From an uncultured Muribaculaceae bacterium (GTDB taxonomy: Bacteria; Bacteroidota; Bacteroidia; Bacteroidales; Muribaculaceae): DNA of 64,000 nucleotides. This document shows positions 28,023-37,975 of the stretch, piece after piece (position 1 is the first letter of the stretch; every line of letters starts with the position of its first letter). The stretch lies in assembly GCA_910583795.1 (NCBI GenBank), contig CAJTZQ010000003.1, forward strand, positions 1 to 64,000, read 5' to 3'. Both the position numbers and the translations under genes were made by a program. The notes under the pieces were generated by a model. That model worked only from the letters and a program-made list of their open reading frames with translations, did no database searches and was not told the origin of the DNA.

Positions 28023-29418
28023 CTCTTCCCGGTTTTAACTGCTCGGCATCCGGCCAGCATAGTATAGAATTGACTAAGGTGGCTGCAAGATTACTTCCAC
28101 CTTTGCGTCCTTCCACTATTATTTTCGGAATGTTCGTGAAGGGTTTTACCATGTGTTTGCTTTCGCAGACATGCACAAATCCGACTGGCGCGGCTATTAT
28201 TCCGCAAGGTCTTGCCTTATCATGACGTATAAGTGAACAAAGTTCCATGAGGGCTGTAGGTGCATTTCCAAACACAAACAATGCGTCAGGATGCTCTTCG
28301 ACGGCAAGTCTTATTCCTGCCTGGGTTCTTGTGATTCCCTTTTCCTGCGCAAGTATGGCAGTCTCAGGATTATTTAGATAACATTTCACTTCGATGCCGA
28401 GACGCGCAAGAGCTCCTTTCCGTATACCCGAAGCCGCCATTGTTACATCAGTGACGATAGTTCTAACCCCACATTCTGTCAATGACGAGTATATCTGTTC
28501 CACCGCATCTTTATCAACTATTAGAATCTTTTCCATGTCGAAATCCGCAGTGGTATGAATAGCATGAAGGAGGAGCCATTTGATACCGAGTGGGATATCC
28601 GGATTTTCAAGTTCCTTCTCGATTGTCCTGAAGCTTTCGATCATAATTGACTGCCCTACGCCATTCTCTTCATCATTAGTCTGTGAATAATATCCACGTG
28701 GGGTGATGAAATAATCCTGCCACTGATATGACTGGGAGTTCCCTATTATCACGACTGTAAACATATCCACATCTTCAGGATCGAAATCTACTAAGGTAGT
28801 GATTTTTATCTCTTCACCGTTCCGACCAGCCTGTCGAACATATCCAACGGGAGTCTTTGGGTCACGCTCCTGAAGAAACAATTCTTTTAAACGATAAAGT
28901 TCCCAATAACGCCCCATACTTTTCGGATTATACACCGCCGTGACGAAATCTGCCGCCGCAGCCGCCTTGATTCGTTTCTCGATTACGCTCCATGGAGTCA
29001 TCAGATCACTCAAGGAGATGACGCAGAAATCGTGACCTACGGGAGCGCCAAGCAGCGAGGCGGCTTTTTGGAACGCACTGATACCCGGAATGACTTCCAC
29101 ATCAGCATCTATTCCTCTCTCTCTAAGCATTTCGTAGACCAACGGAGCCATCCCGTATATTCCGGAATCACCGGAACTGATTACGCATACGTCACGCCCG
29201 CTCTCAACTATTTCCAAAGCCTTTTCTATGCGTTTACGTTCCTGCTTCATCCCGTTTTTCACTATCTCCGCATTTCCTTTAAGGAGGTGAGATATGAAGG
29301 GTATGTAGCACGTGTACCCCACCACTGTGTCGGCGGTCTTCAATGCCTGTATTGCACGTGAAGTCATATCTCCTTCATGTCCCGGTCCGATCCCTATTAC
29401 CGTTATTTTATTTCTCAT
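28015..29418 (-). CDS. CobJ/CbiH-CbiC fusion (C17 methyltransferase / methylmutase)
   Basis: A 467-residue fusion. Residues 1-245 are CobJ/CbiH (ITVIGIGPGHEGDMTSRA; VISSGDSGIYGMAPLVYE; VIPGISAFQKAASLLGAP), which contracts the ring while methylating C17. The remainder is CbiC/CobH, precorrin-8X methylmutase (VTDVTMAASGIRKGALARLG; IAAPVGFVHVCESKHMV with the catalytic His). A longer ORF reaches 29502; I chose MRNKITVIG at 29418 because it sits 7 bases after the preceding stop with GAGGAAA ahead. Confidence 0.88.
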   Translation of the reverse strand: MRNKITVIGIGPGHEGDMTSRAIQALKTADTVVGYTCYIPFISHLLKGNAEIVKNGMKQERKRIEKALEIVESGRDVCVISSGDSGIYGMAPLVYEMLRERGIDADVEVIPGISAFQKAASLLGAPVGHDFCVISLSDLMTPWSVIEKRIKAAAAADFVTAVYNPKSMGRYWELYRLKELFLQERDPKTPVGYVRQAGRNGEEIKITTLVDFDPEDVDMFTVVIIGNSQSYQWQDYFITPRGYYSQTNDEENGVGQSIMIESFRTIEKELENPDIPLGIKWLLLHAIHTTADFDMEKILIVDKDAVEQIYSSLTECGVRTIVTDVTMAASGIRKGALARLGIEVKCYLNNPETAILAQEKGITRTQAGIRLAVEEHPDALFVFGNAPTALMELCSLIRHDKARPCGIIAAPVGFVHVCESKHMVKPFTNIPKIIVEGRKGGSNLAATLVNSILCWPDAEQLKPGRDV

Positions 29419-29425
29419 TGTTTCC

Positions 29426-30421
29426 TCATTTGCAACATAAGTTAAGCATATCGAGTAGCATCTCAATAGTAGGAGCCTCCTGCCCGTTGAGCAGATAACC
29501 ATTTTCCGTAGTTTCGATTACCACATCGCAATCGTCTGCATCCACAATACCGATACCTTGTCGGGCAAGAGCCTTTTTCACCATATTATACCTTACTCCT
29601 TCACCGATAAGCTTCACCGCCCGGTCAAGCTTATGACTGATTTTGAAAAGACCGCTCTCTCGGTCGAACACCACCCCCTCACGATAGAAATATTTGCTCA
29701 TGTCATCATTGAGAGCCAAATCTTCAGGAGTGCCGATTGTAACCCCATGAGGTTTGTCAAGTAGCCATACCTTGTCTGCTATCTGGAGGGCAAGCTCAAG
29801 ATCGTGGGTTGATAGAAATACCGTTTTACCTTTTTCCCTTGCAAGACGCTGAAGCAATTGCATGATTTCCACCTTACTCGGATAATCAAGGAAAGCTGTC
29901 GGTTCATCCAAAAATATGATAGGGGTTTCCTGGGCAAGAGCCTTGGCTATCATCACCTTCTGACGCTCGCCGTCACTCAGAGTCTGGATCATCCTCCCTT
30001 TAAGATTGTCTATTCCAACAAGAATGATAGATTCATCCACAATCTTCCGGTCATTATCATTCATGCGTCCCCAAAAACCGGTGTAAGGACTTCTTCCCAT
30101 CCCGACAAGTTCTTCAACCGTCATGTTGTTGAGACTAAGCTTCTCGGTCAGAACCACACCAATAACTTTAGAAAGTTCAGCATCTGAATATTCCTCCAAT
30201 GGTTTTTGCTCTATAAATATTTCACCTTTAATAGGAGGGAGAAACGCCGTAAGAGTCTTCAATAAGGTCGATTTCCCTGCACCGTTCGGTCCAAGAAGAC
30301 ACGTCAGTTCGCCGGAATATAACGATGCGTTGATCCCTCGCGTAATTACTGTTGTTCTCTTTTTTGAAAAATATCCGGTTTCAAGACTCACTACCCGGAT
30401 AGTCTCTTCTTTATGATTCAT
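29426..30421 (-). CDS. Corrinoid ABC importer ATPase (BtuD-like) with C-terminal extension
   Basis: A 331-residue FecE/BtuD-type ATPase. Walker A GPNGAGKST (44-52), signature LSDGERQKV and Walker B PIIFLDEPTAFLDYPS are intact. The first ~255 residues are the usual ATPase; about 75 extra residues (from KISHKLDRAVKLIGEG) form an added C-terminal domain ending in NLCCK. Position in a riboswitch-controlled operon makes corrinoid the likely substrate. It overlaps the permease gene by 4 bases. Confidence 0.85.
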   Translation of the reverse strand: MNHKEETIRVVSLETGYFSKKRTTVITRGINASLYSGELTCLLGPNGAGKSTLLKTLTAFLPPIKGEIFIEQKPLEEYSDAELSKVIGVVLTEKLSLNNMTVEELVGMGRSPYTGFWGRMNDNDRKIVDESIILVGIDNLKGRMIQTLSDGERQKVMIAKALAQETPIIFLDEPTAFLDYPSKVEIMQLLQRLAREKGKTVFLSTHDLELALQIADKVWLLDKPHGVTIGTPEDLALNDDMSKYFYREGVVFDRESGLFKISHKLDRAVKLIGEGVRYNMVKKALARQGIGIVDADDCDVVIETTENGYLLNGQEAPTIEMLLDMLNLCCK

Positions 30422-31452
30422 ATCTCATTCTTTCGTTTGTTAAACAATACCCACATAACCACAGGCGCTCCGACAAGTGCCGTCACTGAATTCACTGGAA
30501 GTGCTCCCTCAAAGCCCGGCAGACGGGCTATTAGATTACACAAGAGTGCAAGGGAGGCTCCTCCGAGCAATGAAGCGGGAAGTATAGTGGCATGGTTTGA
30601 TGTATGGAATAGTCCTCTGCAAATATGAGGGACTGCCAATCCTAAGAAAACTATCGGTCCGCAATATGCTGTGACAACAGCTACCAACACTCCCGAACAG
30701 CCGATGACAAGCAATCTTGCGTGTTTAATATTCAATCCCAGATTCCTTGCGTATGAATCTCCCAACAAGAGAAGATTAAGTGTCTTTATCAGAAAGAATG
30801 TCGTGGGCAGCAGTATCAGCATCAACACAATGAACACTGTTGTCTGCCCTCCTGACACACGCGAGAAACTACCCAATCCCCAGATTACGTAAGCACGGAT
30901 ATCTTCTTCGGCACTAAAAAACTTCAATACCCCGATGATTGCATTCGCAATATAGCCTATCATCACTCCCATTATCAGTAGAGTAACATTCCCTCTCACT
31001 TTTTGGGCTACAAAAGCTATCAGTGCCATAATAAGCAGTGAACCTATGATTGCCGACAAGGTAATCGTGACTTCTCCGATTACACCAAGTTTACTCAATG
31101 CCACGCCCCCGATGCTTCCTGACAGAAGGACAACGCATGCCACACCTAAGCTCGCTCCTGAACTTATACCAAGCACAGAAGGACCTGCAAGCGGATTACG
31201 GAATACTGTCTGCATCAGAAGTCCACTCACCGCAAGACCAGCTCCAGCCATTGCTGCGGTTAATGATTGAGGCAGACGCGACTTCATCACAATATTGGTC
31301 CATATTCTATTGTCGACATCATTTCCAAGGAGAATGTCGATCACATCTTCCACCGGGATCTTGACAGTTCCCAGTAAAAGATTCAGGATTAGAAAAGCTA
31401 TTATTGATAGACCCAACAACAGCATCAGCAACATTGTGGTTTTCCGGTTCAT
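30418..31452 (-). CDS. Corrinoid ABC importer permease (BtuC/FecCD family)
   Basis: A 344-residue inner-membrane permease with about ten hydrophobic helices. Seen family stretches are RLPQSLTAAMAGAGLAVSGL, NPLAGPSVLGISSGA and the C-terminal GPIVFLGLAVPHICR. It pairs with the ATPase and binding protein on either side; the three overlap by 4 bases each, a typical BtuFCD set. Confidence 0.88.
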   Translation of the reverse strand: MNRKTTMLLMLLLGLSIIAFLILNLLLGTVKIPVEDVIDILLGNDVDNRIWTNIVMKSRLPQSLTAAMAGAGLAVSGLLMQTVFRNPLAGPSVLGISSGASLGVACVVLLSGSIGGVALSKLGVIGEVTITLSAIIGSLLIMALIAFVAQKVRGNVTLLIMGVMIGYIANAIIGVLKFFSAEEDIRAYVIWGLGSFSRVSGGQTTVFIVLMLILLPTTFFLIKTLNLLLLGDSYARNLGLNIKHARLLVIGCSGVLVAVVTAYCGPIVFLGLAVPHICRGLFHTSNHATILPASLLGGASLALLCNLIARLPGFEGALPVNSVTALVGAPVVMWVLFNKRKNEI

Positions 31453-32594
31453 TTCAGTAAATGATAATAACTCGGTTGATGATCTGGAAAAATATCAGGA
31501 TGAAAGACATGTATAAAGTCTGCCAATACAACTTCAGGCTCTACCGGCATCTTCTCATAGAACGGCACATCTTTCATGTTGCAATAGATCACCCCATGAT
31601 TTTTCCATGCGTCAAAATCAGTATAACGGTTGTCTTGATCTTTAAGGACATCGTAACTGAATTCTCCTTCGAAACTGTTTACAATCCTCCAATAATCAGC
31701 ATTGGCTGCGTTGGTATAGACTGTTTCATAATCGAGTGTTACGCCCCCTGATTCTTCGTTGTCTTTGAGAAAATAATCACCGCCCGCATCTCTGAATAGC
31801 TGGGCAAGAAAACTTTTACCACCTACCGCATACCAGTTGCCGCCACGCATCTCTCCACTGAAAACAGTTGGACGCGTTGAAACGGTATCCACTTTAGCTT
31901 TCAAATCATTATAACGATGTTCAATAGCCCGGAACTCTTCATTGGCTTTCTCTGTATTGCCTGTCAGCAAGCCAATCACTTTTATCCATTCTGACTGGCC
32001 GAGTGGTGTCAGCTCCTTATATCCCAAATGTGGAATCATAGGGATGTTTACGTTGCGTATGGCGTCATAACCGCCCCTTTTGAACGGGGATATGAAAATC
32101 ACATCCGGATTGAGCGCCATAATGACTTCATTATCAAAATTACCCTCAATCCCGATTTTATGTGTTGTACCTTCTTTGAGCTGACGATTCATCTGTTCGT
32201 TGTGAAGATGACGCGTACTCGTAATGCCGACAACTTTTTCTGGAATCCCAAGTTTAAGGAAATTCGACAGCTGAAGCGAAGTCATACAAATTGCCGATTC
32301 TACAGGGATGTTAAGACGGCTGTAACCTTCGGGGATTTCTCCGGAAAAATCTTTATCAGTCAGCGCGAAATGAAATCGTTCAGCCTCCCTATTTTCAGGA
32401 TCATTGATATCAAGAAGAACCATATCGTCAAGATACTTCACCTTAAAACCTTGAGCATATTTTGGAGATACCATTGATGTCGAATCTATAGCGACAACCT
32501 CGTTGTCGGCATGCTGCCCGGCTGTGTGTCTACCTCCGCATGAAGACAGCAGCACAGCACTGGTGAATGTTAAAATAAATCTTGATAGTTTCAT
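31449..32594 (-). CDS. Corrinoid-binding lipoprotein of the ABC importer (BtuF-like)
   Basis: A 381-residue periplasmic binding protein anchored by a lipobox (VLLSSC at residue ~19). The two-lobed class III fold is indicated by the N-terminal LGIPEKVVGITSTRHLH region and ALNPDVIFISPF, then the long linking helix, then TVFSGEMRGGNWYAVGGKSF. It would hand corrinoid (or another metallotetrapyrrole) to the permease encoded next. Ligand identity is inferred from the operon. Confidence 0.82.
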   Translation of the reverse strand: MKLSRFILTFTSAVLLSSCGGRHTAGQHADNEVVAIDSTSMVSPKYAQGFKVKYLDDMVLLDINDPENREAERFHFALTDKDFSGEIPEGYSRLNIPVESAICMTSLQLSNFLKLGIPEKVVGITSTRHLHNEQMNRQLKEGTTHKIGIEGNFDNEVIMALNPDVIFISPFKRGGYDAIRNVNIPMIPHLGYKELTPLGQSEWIKVIGLLTGNTEKANEEFRAIEHRYNDLKAKVDTVSTRPTVFSGEMRGGNWYAVGGKSFLAQLFRDAGGDYFLKDNEESGGVTLDYETVYTNAANADYWRIVNSFEGEFSYDVLKDQDNRYTDFDAWKNHGVIYCNMKDVPFYEKMPVEPEVVLADFIHVFHPDIFPDHQPSYYHLLK

Positions 32595-32608
32595 ATTATC
32601 ATTTTATT

Positions 32609-32968
32609 TTATTCAGGAATATAAATTATCTCCCCATTTTCAAGTTGATAGGCACTCCCTACACGACGACCTTTGCTGCAGGCAGAATGACTGTCATTCT
32701 CAGAGGGGGTGTATTTATTTATCTTGTTGCCTTCCTTTGTTATTATCTCCATTTGGTCTGTGCCCGGATTTTTTACCATAGTGAAATCTTCTTTGGAAAA
32801 AATTTCACTCATATTGAAATGCACCACAATCGCCACCATCAATGCAACGGCAAAAACCATTGCCACGTCAAAAAGATTGGTCAACATTGCAAGCGGATTG
32901 TCTTCGTCCGACTCATCATGCAGTAATCTGTTTCGTTTCATTTCCTGATTTTTATTAGGGTCTGACAA
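32609..32968 (-). CDS. DUF2149 membrane protein (ExbD-like partner)
   Basis: A 119-residue protein with a single membrane helix (about 30-50: NLFDVAMVFAVALMVAIVVH), a conserved NPLAMLTNLFDVA start and a small periplasmic C-terminal domain. DUF2149 proteins occur beside MotA/ExbB channels and CobN-like chelatases. The single helix with its Asp resembles ExbD/MotB, so it probably completes a proton-driven motor with the overlapping gene (31-base overlap). Confidence 0.8.
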   Translation of the reverse strand: MSDPNKNQEMKRNRLLHDESDEDNPLAMLTNLFDVAMVFAVALMVAIVVHFNMSEIFSKEDFTMVKNPGTDQMEIITKEGNKINKYTPSENDSHSACSKGRRVGSAYQLENGEIIYIPE

Positions 32969-33534
32969 ATAAATTCAAGGTCATTCAACTGTCGGGCATA
33001 ATAGCGTTTCCGAAATTGAAGAATCGCTACTCCTACTGCAGCAATAAACATCCCTACCACTGTCGTGGCGAACGCCATTTGCATATTGTAAGCCATAGAC
33101 CCAATATCTCCGGAAGCGAGTCCCACCAATGCTGGACCCATAGGGATCAATGTTCCCATCAAACCAAGCATCGGTCCGAATTTTATCAAAGTTCTACTTT
33201 TCCCGAGAATCTTCTCGACATCAACCTCATAATTGGCAACGAGCCGCTGACAATATTCCGGATCGCAGGAATGATTTATGAGTTCACTCACTAACCCGCA
33301 GAATTCTGAACGACTAAGTTTTGAGATGTCTTGAATGGTCGCTTCTTCATTGATATGATCAATACCGTTCAGAATATCTGTCGTTTTACGTTGAACGTAA
33401 AGTTGCTGAGAATATTCTCCGAAAAATCCTATAATATCTATCAATGCCTTCAACAGGAAAAGCAATAATAGAATAATGACAGGAATCATTAATCCATTTG
33501 AGATTACAAATAAGATTTGCGAAATTGTATTCAT
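32938..33534 (-). CDS. MotA/TolQ/ExbB-type proton channel
   Basis: A 198-residue membrane protein with one N-terminal helix and two central helices separated by a cytoplasmic loop (PMLGLMGTLIPMGPALVGLASGD; AYNMQMAFATTVVGMFIAAVGV, in parts). This is the MotA/TolQ/ExbB signature. Such channels use the proton gradient to energise a periplasmic or outer-membrane process. Together with DUF2149 and the CobN-like protein it resembles the module found in hmu haem loci. Confidence 0.85.
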   Translation of the reverse strand: MNTISQILFVISNGLMIPVIILLLLFLLKALIDIIGFFGEYSQQLYVQRKTTDILNGIDHINEEATIQDISKLSRSEFCGLVSELINHSCDPEYCQRLVANYEVDVEKILGKSRTLIKFGPMLGLMGTLIPMGPALVGLASGDIGSMAYNMQMAFATTVVGMFIAAVGVAILQFRKRYYARQLNDLEFICQTLIKIRK

Positions 33535-33536
33535 GA

Positions 33537-34070
33537 TTATTGAATTCCGTAGATGATTATAATTATTGTGATTATGGATATATTTAAAAGATACAAGCAG
33601 TTGAGACGTTCATTGCCATCATTCAGTATTTTTTTGATCAGGAGCAATATAACATCCATCGACACCATTATGACTGCAGCTGTCAAAATGCCTGTAATAT
33701 CAAAACTGATGCCGGGATACGCCTTTAATTGATAACCGGAAAATGCCATAATAGGAAAGACTATTGAAAATCCGGGGTAATAAAAACATATCTTCTCTTT
33801 CCAGCTCAATTGTTTTTCCTGTCGTGTCAATATAAAACATACCGACACCATGATAAATGATTCGAGCATGCATAGCAAAAGAGCCGTATTGATCGAAACT
33901 CCTCCTATCCCAATAAATGAATTTCCACTTTGCCATAGTGTGAAACAAAAGGAGAAAATACCCCAGCTTAAGATTACAGGGGCTGACACTTTCCATGGGA
34001 ATATCGATAATTTGACACTCACACTCAGTGCCGCAAGAGCCATCAATATTAAGAATAAGATATCTCCCAT
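33537..34070 (-). CDS. Hypothetical five-helix membrane protein
   Basis: A 177-residue integral membrane protein with about five hydrophobic helices and short polar loops (LTRQEKQLSWKEKICFYY). I recognise no named family. It lies 2-3 bases from both neighbours, so it is translated with the CobN-like protein and the MotA/ExbB channel and likely belongs to their complex. In hmu-type loci a small membrane protein holds an equivalent position. Confidence 0.65.
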   Translation of the reverse strand: MGDILFLILMALAALSVSVKLSIFPWKVSAPVILSWGIFSFCFTLWQSGNSFIGIGGVSINTALLLCMLESFIMVSVCFILTRQEKQLSWKEKICFYYPGFSIVFPIMAFSGYQLKAYPGISFDITGILTAAVIMVSMDVILLLIKKILNDGNERLNCLYLLNISIITIIIIIYGIQ

Positions 34071-34073
34071 AAT

Positions 34074-37000
34074 TTATTTTTTTGTTTTATGGCTTCTAAT
34101 GATAACCCCCATAACAATAATCATCACCGCTATAATAATAGCCGGGATTACCCATCCGATATATCTGTTTTGGGCGTCAAGCATTGTCGTCAACGAATCC
34201 TTCTTCATCACTATTCCATCTCCTCCGGCAGACAACGCCTCGGAAATATCTTTTTTATACGATGAAGCTTTATCTTCAGGCAATGCATTTGCCACATATT
34301 CCTGAAGCTTTTGATTCCCGCATACAAATTCAGTACATGGCGCACCAAATTTTTCAGTTGTTTCCGCATGAAGTTTCGCAACATTTTTCAGCTGTGCGTC
34401 TGAGGCTTTCCAATAACCTTTCCGCGCACTCTCAAGCATTGTGGCGGTCATCTCCTGAAATGCTGCCGGATTGGTCTTGTCAAAATATTCCTTTATCCCA
34501 AGGTCATGACAATCCTCAATATATACGTCGTATAAATCATCATAAATATTTTCATTCAAAACCGATTGCCTCATCACATTCCAACCGAATATATTACGGA
34601 ACATCTCCCCAAACATCTGGGCTGTCGTGGCGTCCCCTTTCATTCTCTCTGAAATAAAAACAGGATTCAGCAATGATGATCTCACTTCTACCGCCACCGC
34701 CTGGTTGGCGTCTTGTAGTTTGGGAAGATATGGATTCCTGTAATCAGCCATCACAGCATCCGGTTCTTTGCCATTGATCGAACTTGCGACCAAAGAAAGT
34801 CCTCCGGTAAACTCATATACATGATCAAGACTGATCGGCCCCCATGTGTTGCTTTGACGTGGCTGCACAATCACGTCCGTATTGGTGACGGCTGCTTTGA
34901 ATACTGAAGGGTCTGCCTTTCCCCAATGAAGGGTATCTCCGTAAAGGGCACACATGTTGTTGACAAAACCTTCCACTATTTCATTCCGGTCATCCCACGA
35001 ACCTGAATTTTCAGTATAGGCAAGCATACCTGTGCTATATCCAGAGTTTACAGGACCGAAAACACGCATTGCCGATAATTCTCTTGCATCCTTAGGGGAA
35101 ACTCCGTTATCAACAAGTATCTTTTCTTGATCAACGCTCCCTTCCCTTACATAATTGGGATAAATATCGTCAGTAGATTCCGACGCAAGTTTAACAGCGT
35201 CTGTTATCATTTGCAATCTGGAGGCCGCTATATCTCTAAGTTGACCCGACACTTGCACCATAACATTGATTCTCGGTCTCCCCAATTCTTTCGAAGGAGT
35301 CAGTTTAAGATCCATCACCCTTCCTTGGTCATCACGCACAGGCTCAACGCCAAGCATTCTGAACGCCTGGGCAAGCGTGGCACCCTGGGAAGATATAAAT
35401 TCTCCCGCCCAGAAAGTGTAGCTCACTTTCTTTGGGTATTCTCCATGCCTTTTCAAATAATCCGAAAGGGTCTGCTCCGCAAGTGAGACTCCGTCGTTCC
35501 ATGCCTTAACTCCAGGGGTTGCCTCTGCGTTTATACTGAACATATTTCTTCCGGTGGGTAAGACATTTGGATTTAACACGGGGTCGCCACCTGGAGCCGG
35601 TCTTACAGGCTCCCCTGATAATACACTCAACATAGCTTCAATTTCACTATCTGGAGAAGACATCAGCAATCGGCAGAATTCATTTATCATCTCACTTTCT
35701 GCATCGTTATTTGTTTTCGAAGAACAGACATCCCTCACTTTCTGACGCGCTCCTGAAAGATATTTATGGCGGATAAAATTAGGGTCATGAAGTGATACTT
35801 CAGAGATTTTTCTCGTCTCATAATCTTTCTTGGCTCTCTGATATGCTATCTTATCAGCTACAATTGCTTCTACGGTCGTAGTTACATTTTCTTTCGAATA
35901 CGGCGTGCCCAGCACATAATAAGCTCCGGTTATTTTCTCGTTTGCAAGTTCTTCTACAAAATTGTCTACCAATTCAAGCTCTTCCATAGAATATGTGCCA
36001 GAAGTGGTGGAATCGAGTTTAAGATCCGAATGCAACCCCAAGGATACAATCTCATTTTTAAGGCTGACCGTATTGTTTGACGAATCAGCGATTGCCCTAT
36101 GAATATTTTCCAAAAGAGAGGAATATTTCTGGCGCATTCCCGACTCGACGTATGGAGGAGTCAGATATGTCACCAACACGGCATGGGTTCTTCGCTTAGC
36201 GATTATCCCTTCCCCTACATTCCCTGTTGTATAAAAATAGAAATGCGGTCGATTCCCGATTAATACGTCTGCCCAGTCTGCTTGCGACAACCCAACATTT
36301 TTCCCGGGAGTAAACTCCAGATTACCATGCGTGCCGAAATGTATCAGGGCATCGGCATTGAAACCTTTTTGCATATAAATGTACGGGGCGAGATAACTGT
36401 GAGGAGGTGCCACCTGTGCGCCATGGACAAGCTTAAACTCATCATCTCCCAAGGCAGGACGTGGCTGGGGAAACAATAGTATATTTCCATATTGAATGGC
36501 GGAGACGGCGATACTGTCGTTTCTGGAAAGAAGGGAACCGGGAGCCGCCCCGTATCTGTCAGTCACTTCCTTGTATTTTTCAGGTAATAATATCTCTTTT
36601 GCCCATTTTTCGTATGTGGACTTATCCAACCATACAGGGGAGGCTTCATCCATAAATTTTTTTTGAGCCCCCTCAGCGTATGATCCCATAACTGAGCCTT
36701 TGAGCATGAGTTCCTTCTTAAACTCTTCAAGTGTTGAAGGAAGACCATCGACATTATAACCTTCTCTCTGGAGACGTTTCAGAAAATTATATAAAGACGG
36801 CACAACCTCCATCCCGGATGCAAGCAACGCATCTTTGCCGGGGGATTTAAAATATCCTATCGCTACCTTTTTATCAATGTTTCTCATTTTCTTGAGATTC
36901 ATGAATCTGGTGAACTGCTCCATGAATGCATTGATCCTTTCCGGATCCGGATTATAGACCATATATCCGTCTTTTCCTGCATCTTGTGTAGATATACAAA

Positions 37001-37955
37001 GTGGAGTCATGGCTCCGTCAATTTCCGGCACGACTATACGCGCATTGAGAGTCCCGGCTGCTACGGGTAATGTTGGATCAAGCCATTTCTCTCGAGGTTG
37101 AATCAAAGGGAAAGGCATAAATAGGGGGATTTTATTGTCATAACACCAATTTATAAGAGTGTCATTACCTAATCTGCCCATCGGTAGATATACAATTGCA
37201 GCCGGAGAAATCTCTTTTATCATTTTTGCGCGCGCCTTTCCAGATGCAGAAAGGGGGTAAACATTATATCCCTCTCTTGTAAGCCGTGAAATCAATGTGT
37301 CGACATGCGCACGGTTGCCCTCCACAGGGAAAGTTATTCCGGAGATAAATGCCACATTCCTGTTTGAATCTGCATACAATCCCCTCTCCTTTAAGTATTC
37401 AGTTAGTTGACTCGATTTTTCGAAATATTTCCCGCTTTCAAGATGATAAAACATGTTGTTGGGAAGAAGCGTGGGAGGTAAATATGATTTATCTCCCCAT
37501 TTGTCTGGAGTAGCTATGGCTCTGGCATATCTCAGGAGATTTGAGTAGTTTGATCTGCAAGGATTTCTGAAATATGATTGTAATGTGTCTTTTTGAGCAT
37601 CAGTTACGTTATAATTCACATCGACACTGAAATTCCTGAGGGTGGAAGTAAAAAATTTAACTCCGGCATCGGCAGCCTCCCTTATGTCTGCCATTTGAAT
37701 TGAGTCGAGAAACAGTCCTCTTCCAAACATCAGCACGGCATCATAATTCTTGAAACCGTGTGCCTCTGACATGGGAAGACAAGTGACGTCTATATGTTTG
37801 TTTGTATTATTGAGCCGGATTTCCGCCTCTTGCGCAGGAAGAGAATTGACGACAAGGATTTTGGTGGATGAAAACCATCTATTATAAACGTATGTACCGA
37901 TACCTGCCACAATCAGGCAGGCACCGGCAATTAACAACAACTGTTTTCTCGACAT
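34074..37955 (-). CDS. Membrane-anchored CobN/HmuS-like chelatase family protein
   Basis: A 1293-residue protein of the CobN/BchH superfamily. Family landmarks include AALI HFGTHGNLEFTPGK (as DALIHFGTHGNLEF), LTPPYVESGM, AEFISSQGATLAQAFRMLG in part, and RPRINVMVQVSGQLRD in part. Unlike cytoplasmic CobN it has an N-terminal membrane helix (about 6-25) and a C-terminal helix (about 1265-1285, WVIPAIIIAVMIIVMGVII), so the body probably faces the periplasm. That architecture fits HmuS, reported to remove iron from haem anaerobically. No CobS/CobT partner is present. It could insert, remove or handle metal in a tetrapyrrole; direction is unknown. Confidence 0.8.
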   Translation of the reverse strand: MSRKQLLLIAGACLIVAGIGTYVYNRWFSSTKILVVNSLPAQEAEIRLNNTNKHIDVTCLPMSEAHGFKNYDAVLMFGRGLFLDSIQMADIREAADAGVKFFTSTLRNFSVDVNYNVTDAQKDTLQSYFRNPCRSNYSNLLRYARAIATPDKWGDKSYLPPTLLPNNMFYHLESGKYFEKSSQLTEYLKERGLYADSNRNVAFISGITFPVEGNRAHVDTLISRLTREGYNVYPLSASGKARAKMIKEISPAAIVYLPMGRLGNDTLINWCYDNKIPLFMPFPLIQPREKWLDPTLPVAAGTLNARIVVPEIDGAMTPLCISTQDAGKDGYMVYNPDPERINAFMEQFTRFMNLKKMRNIDKKVAIGYFKSPGKDALLASGMEVVPSLYNFLKRLQREGYNVDGLPSTLEEFKKELMLKGSVMGSYAEGAQKKFMDEASPVWLDKSTYEKWAKEILLPEKYKEVTDRYGAAPGSLLSRNDSIAVSAIQYGNILLFPQPRPALGDDEFKLVHGAQVAPPHSYLAPYIYMQKGFNADALIHFGTHGNLEFTPGKNVGLSQADWADVLIGNRPHFYFYTTGNVGEGIIAKRRTHAVLVTYLTPPYVESGMRQKYSSLLENIHRAIADSSNNTVSLKNEIVSLGLHSDLKLDSTTSGTYSMEELELVDNFVEELANEKITGAYYVLGTPYSKENVTTTVEAIVADKIAYQRAKKDYETRKISEVSLHDPNFIRHKYLSGARQKVRDVCSSKTNNDAESEMINEFCRLLMSSPDSEIEAMLSVLSGEPVRPAPGGDPVLNPNVLPTGRNMFSINAEATPGVKAWNDGVSLAEQTLSDYLKRHGEYPKKVSYTFWAGEFISSQGATLAQAFRMLGVEPVRDDQGRVMDLKLTPSKELGRPRINVMVQVSGQLRDIAASRLQMITDAVKLASESTDDIYPNYVREGSVDQEKILVDNGVSPKDARELSAMRVFGPVNSGYSTGMLAYTENSGSWDDRNEIVEGFVNNMCALYGDTLHWGKADPSVFKAAVTNTDVIVQPRQSNTWGPISLDHVYEFTGGLSLVASSINGKEPDAVMADYRNPYLPKLQDANQAVAVEVRSSLLNPVFISERMKGDATTAQMFGEMFRNIFGWNVMRQSVLNENIYDDLYDVYIEDCHDLGIKEYFDKTNPAAFQEMTATMLESARKGYWKASDAQLKNVAKLHAETTEKFGAPCTEFVCGNQKLQEYVANALPEDKASSYKKDISEALSAGGDGIVMKKDSLTTMLDAQNRYIGWVIPAIIIAVMIIVMGVIIRSHKTKK

Positions 37956-37975
37956 ATACTGTAACTTTGGATGAA

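Noticed and set aside
34074..37955. Calling this gene an aerobic-pathway CobN cobaltochelatase subunit without comment
   Set aside because: Both termini carry membrane helices, no CobS/CobT gene is present, and every other corrin enzyme here belongs to the anaerobic route.
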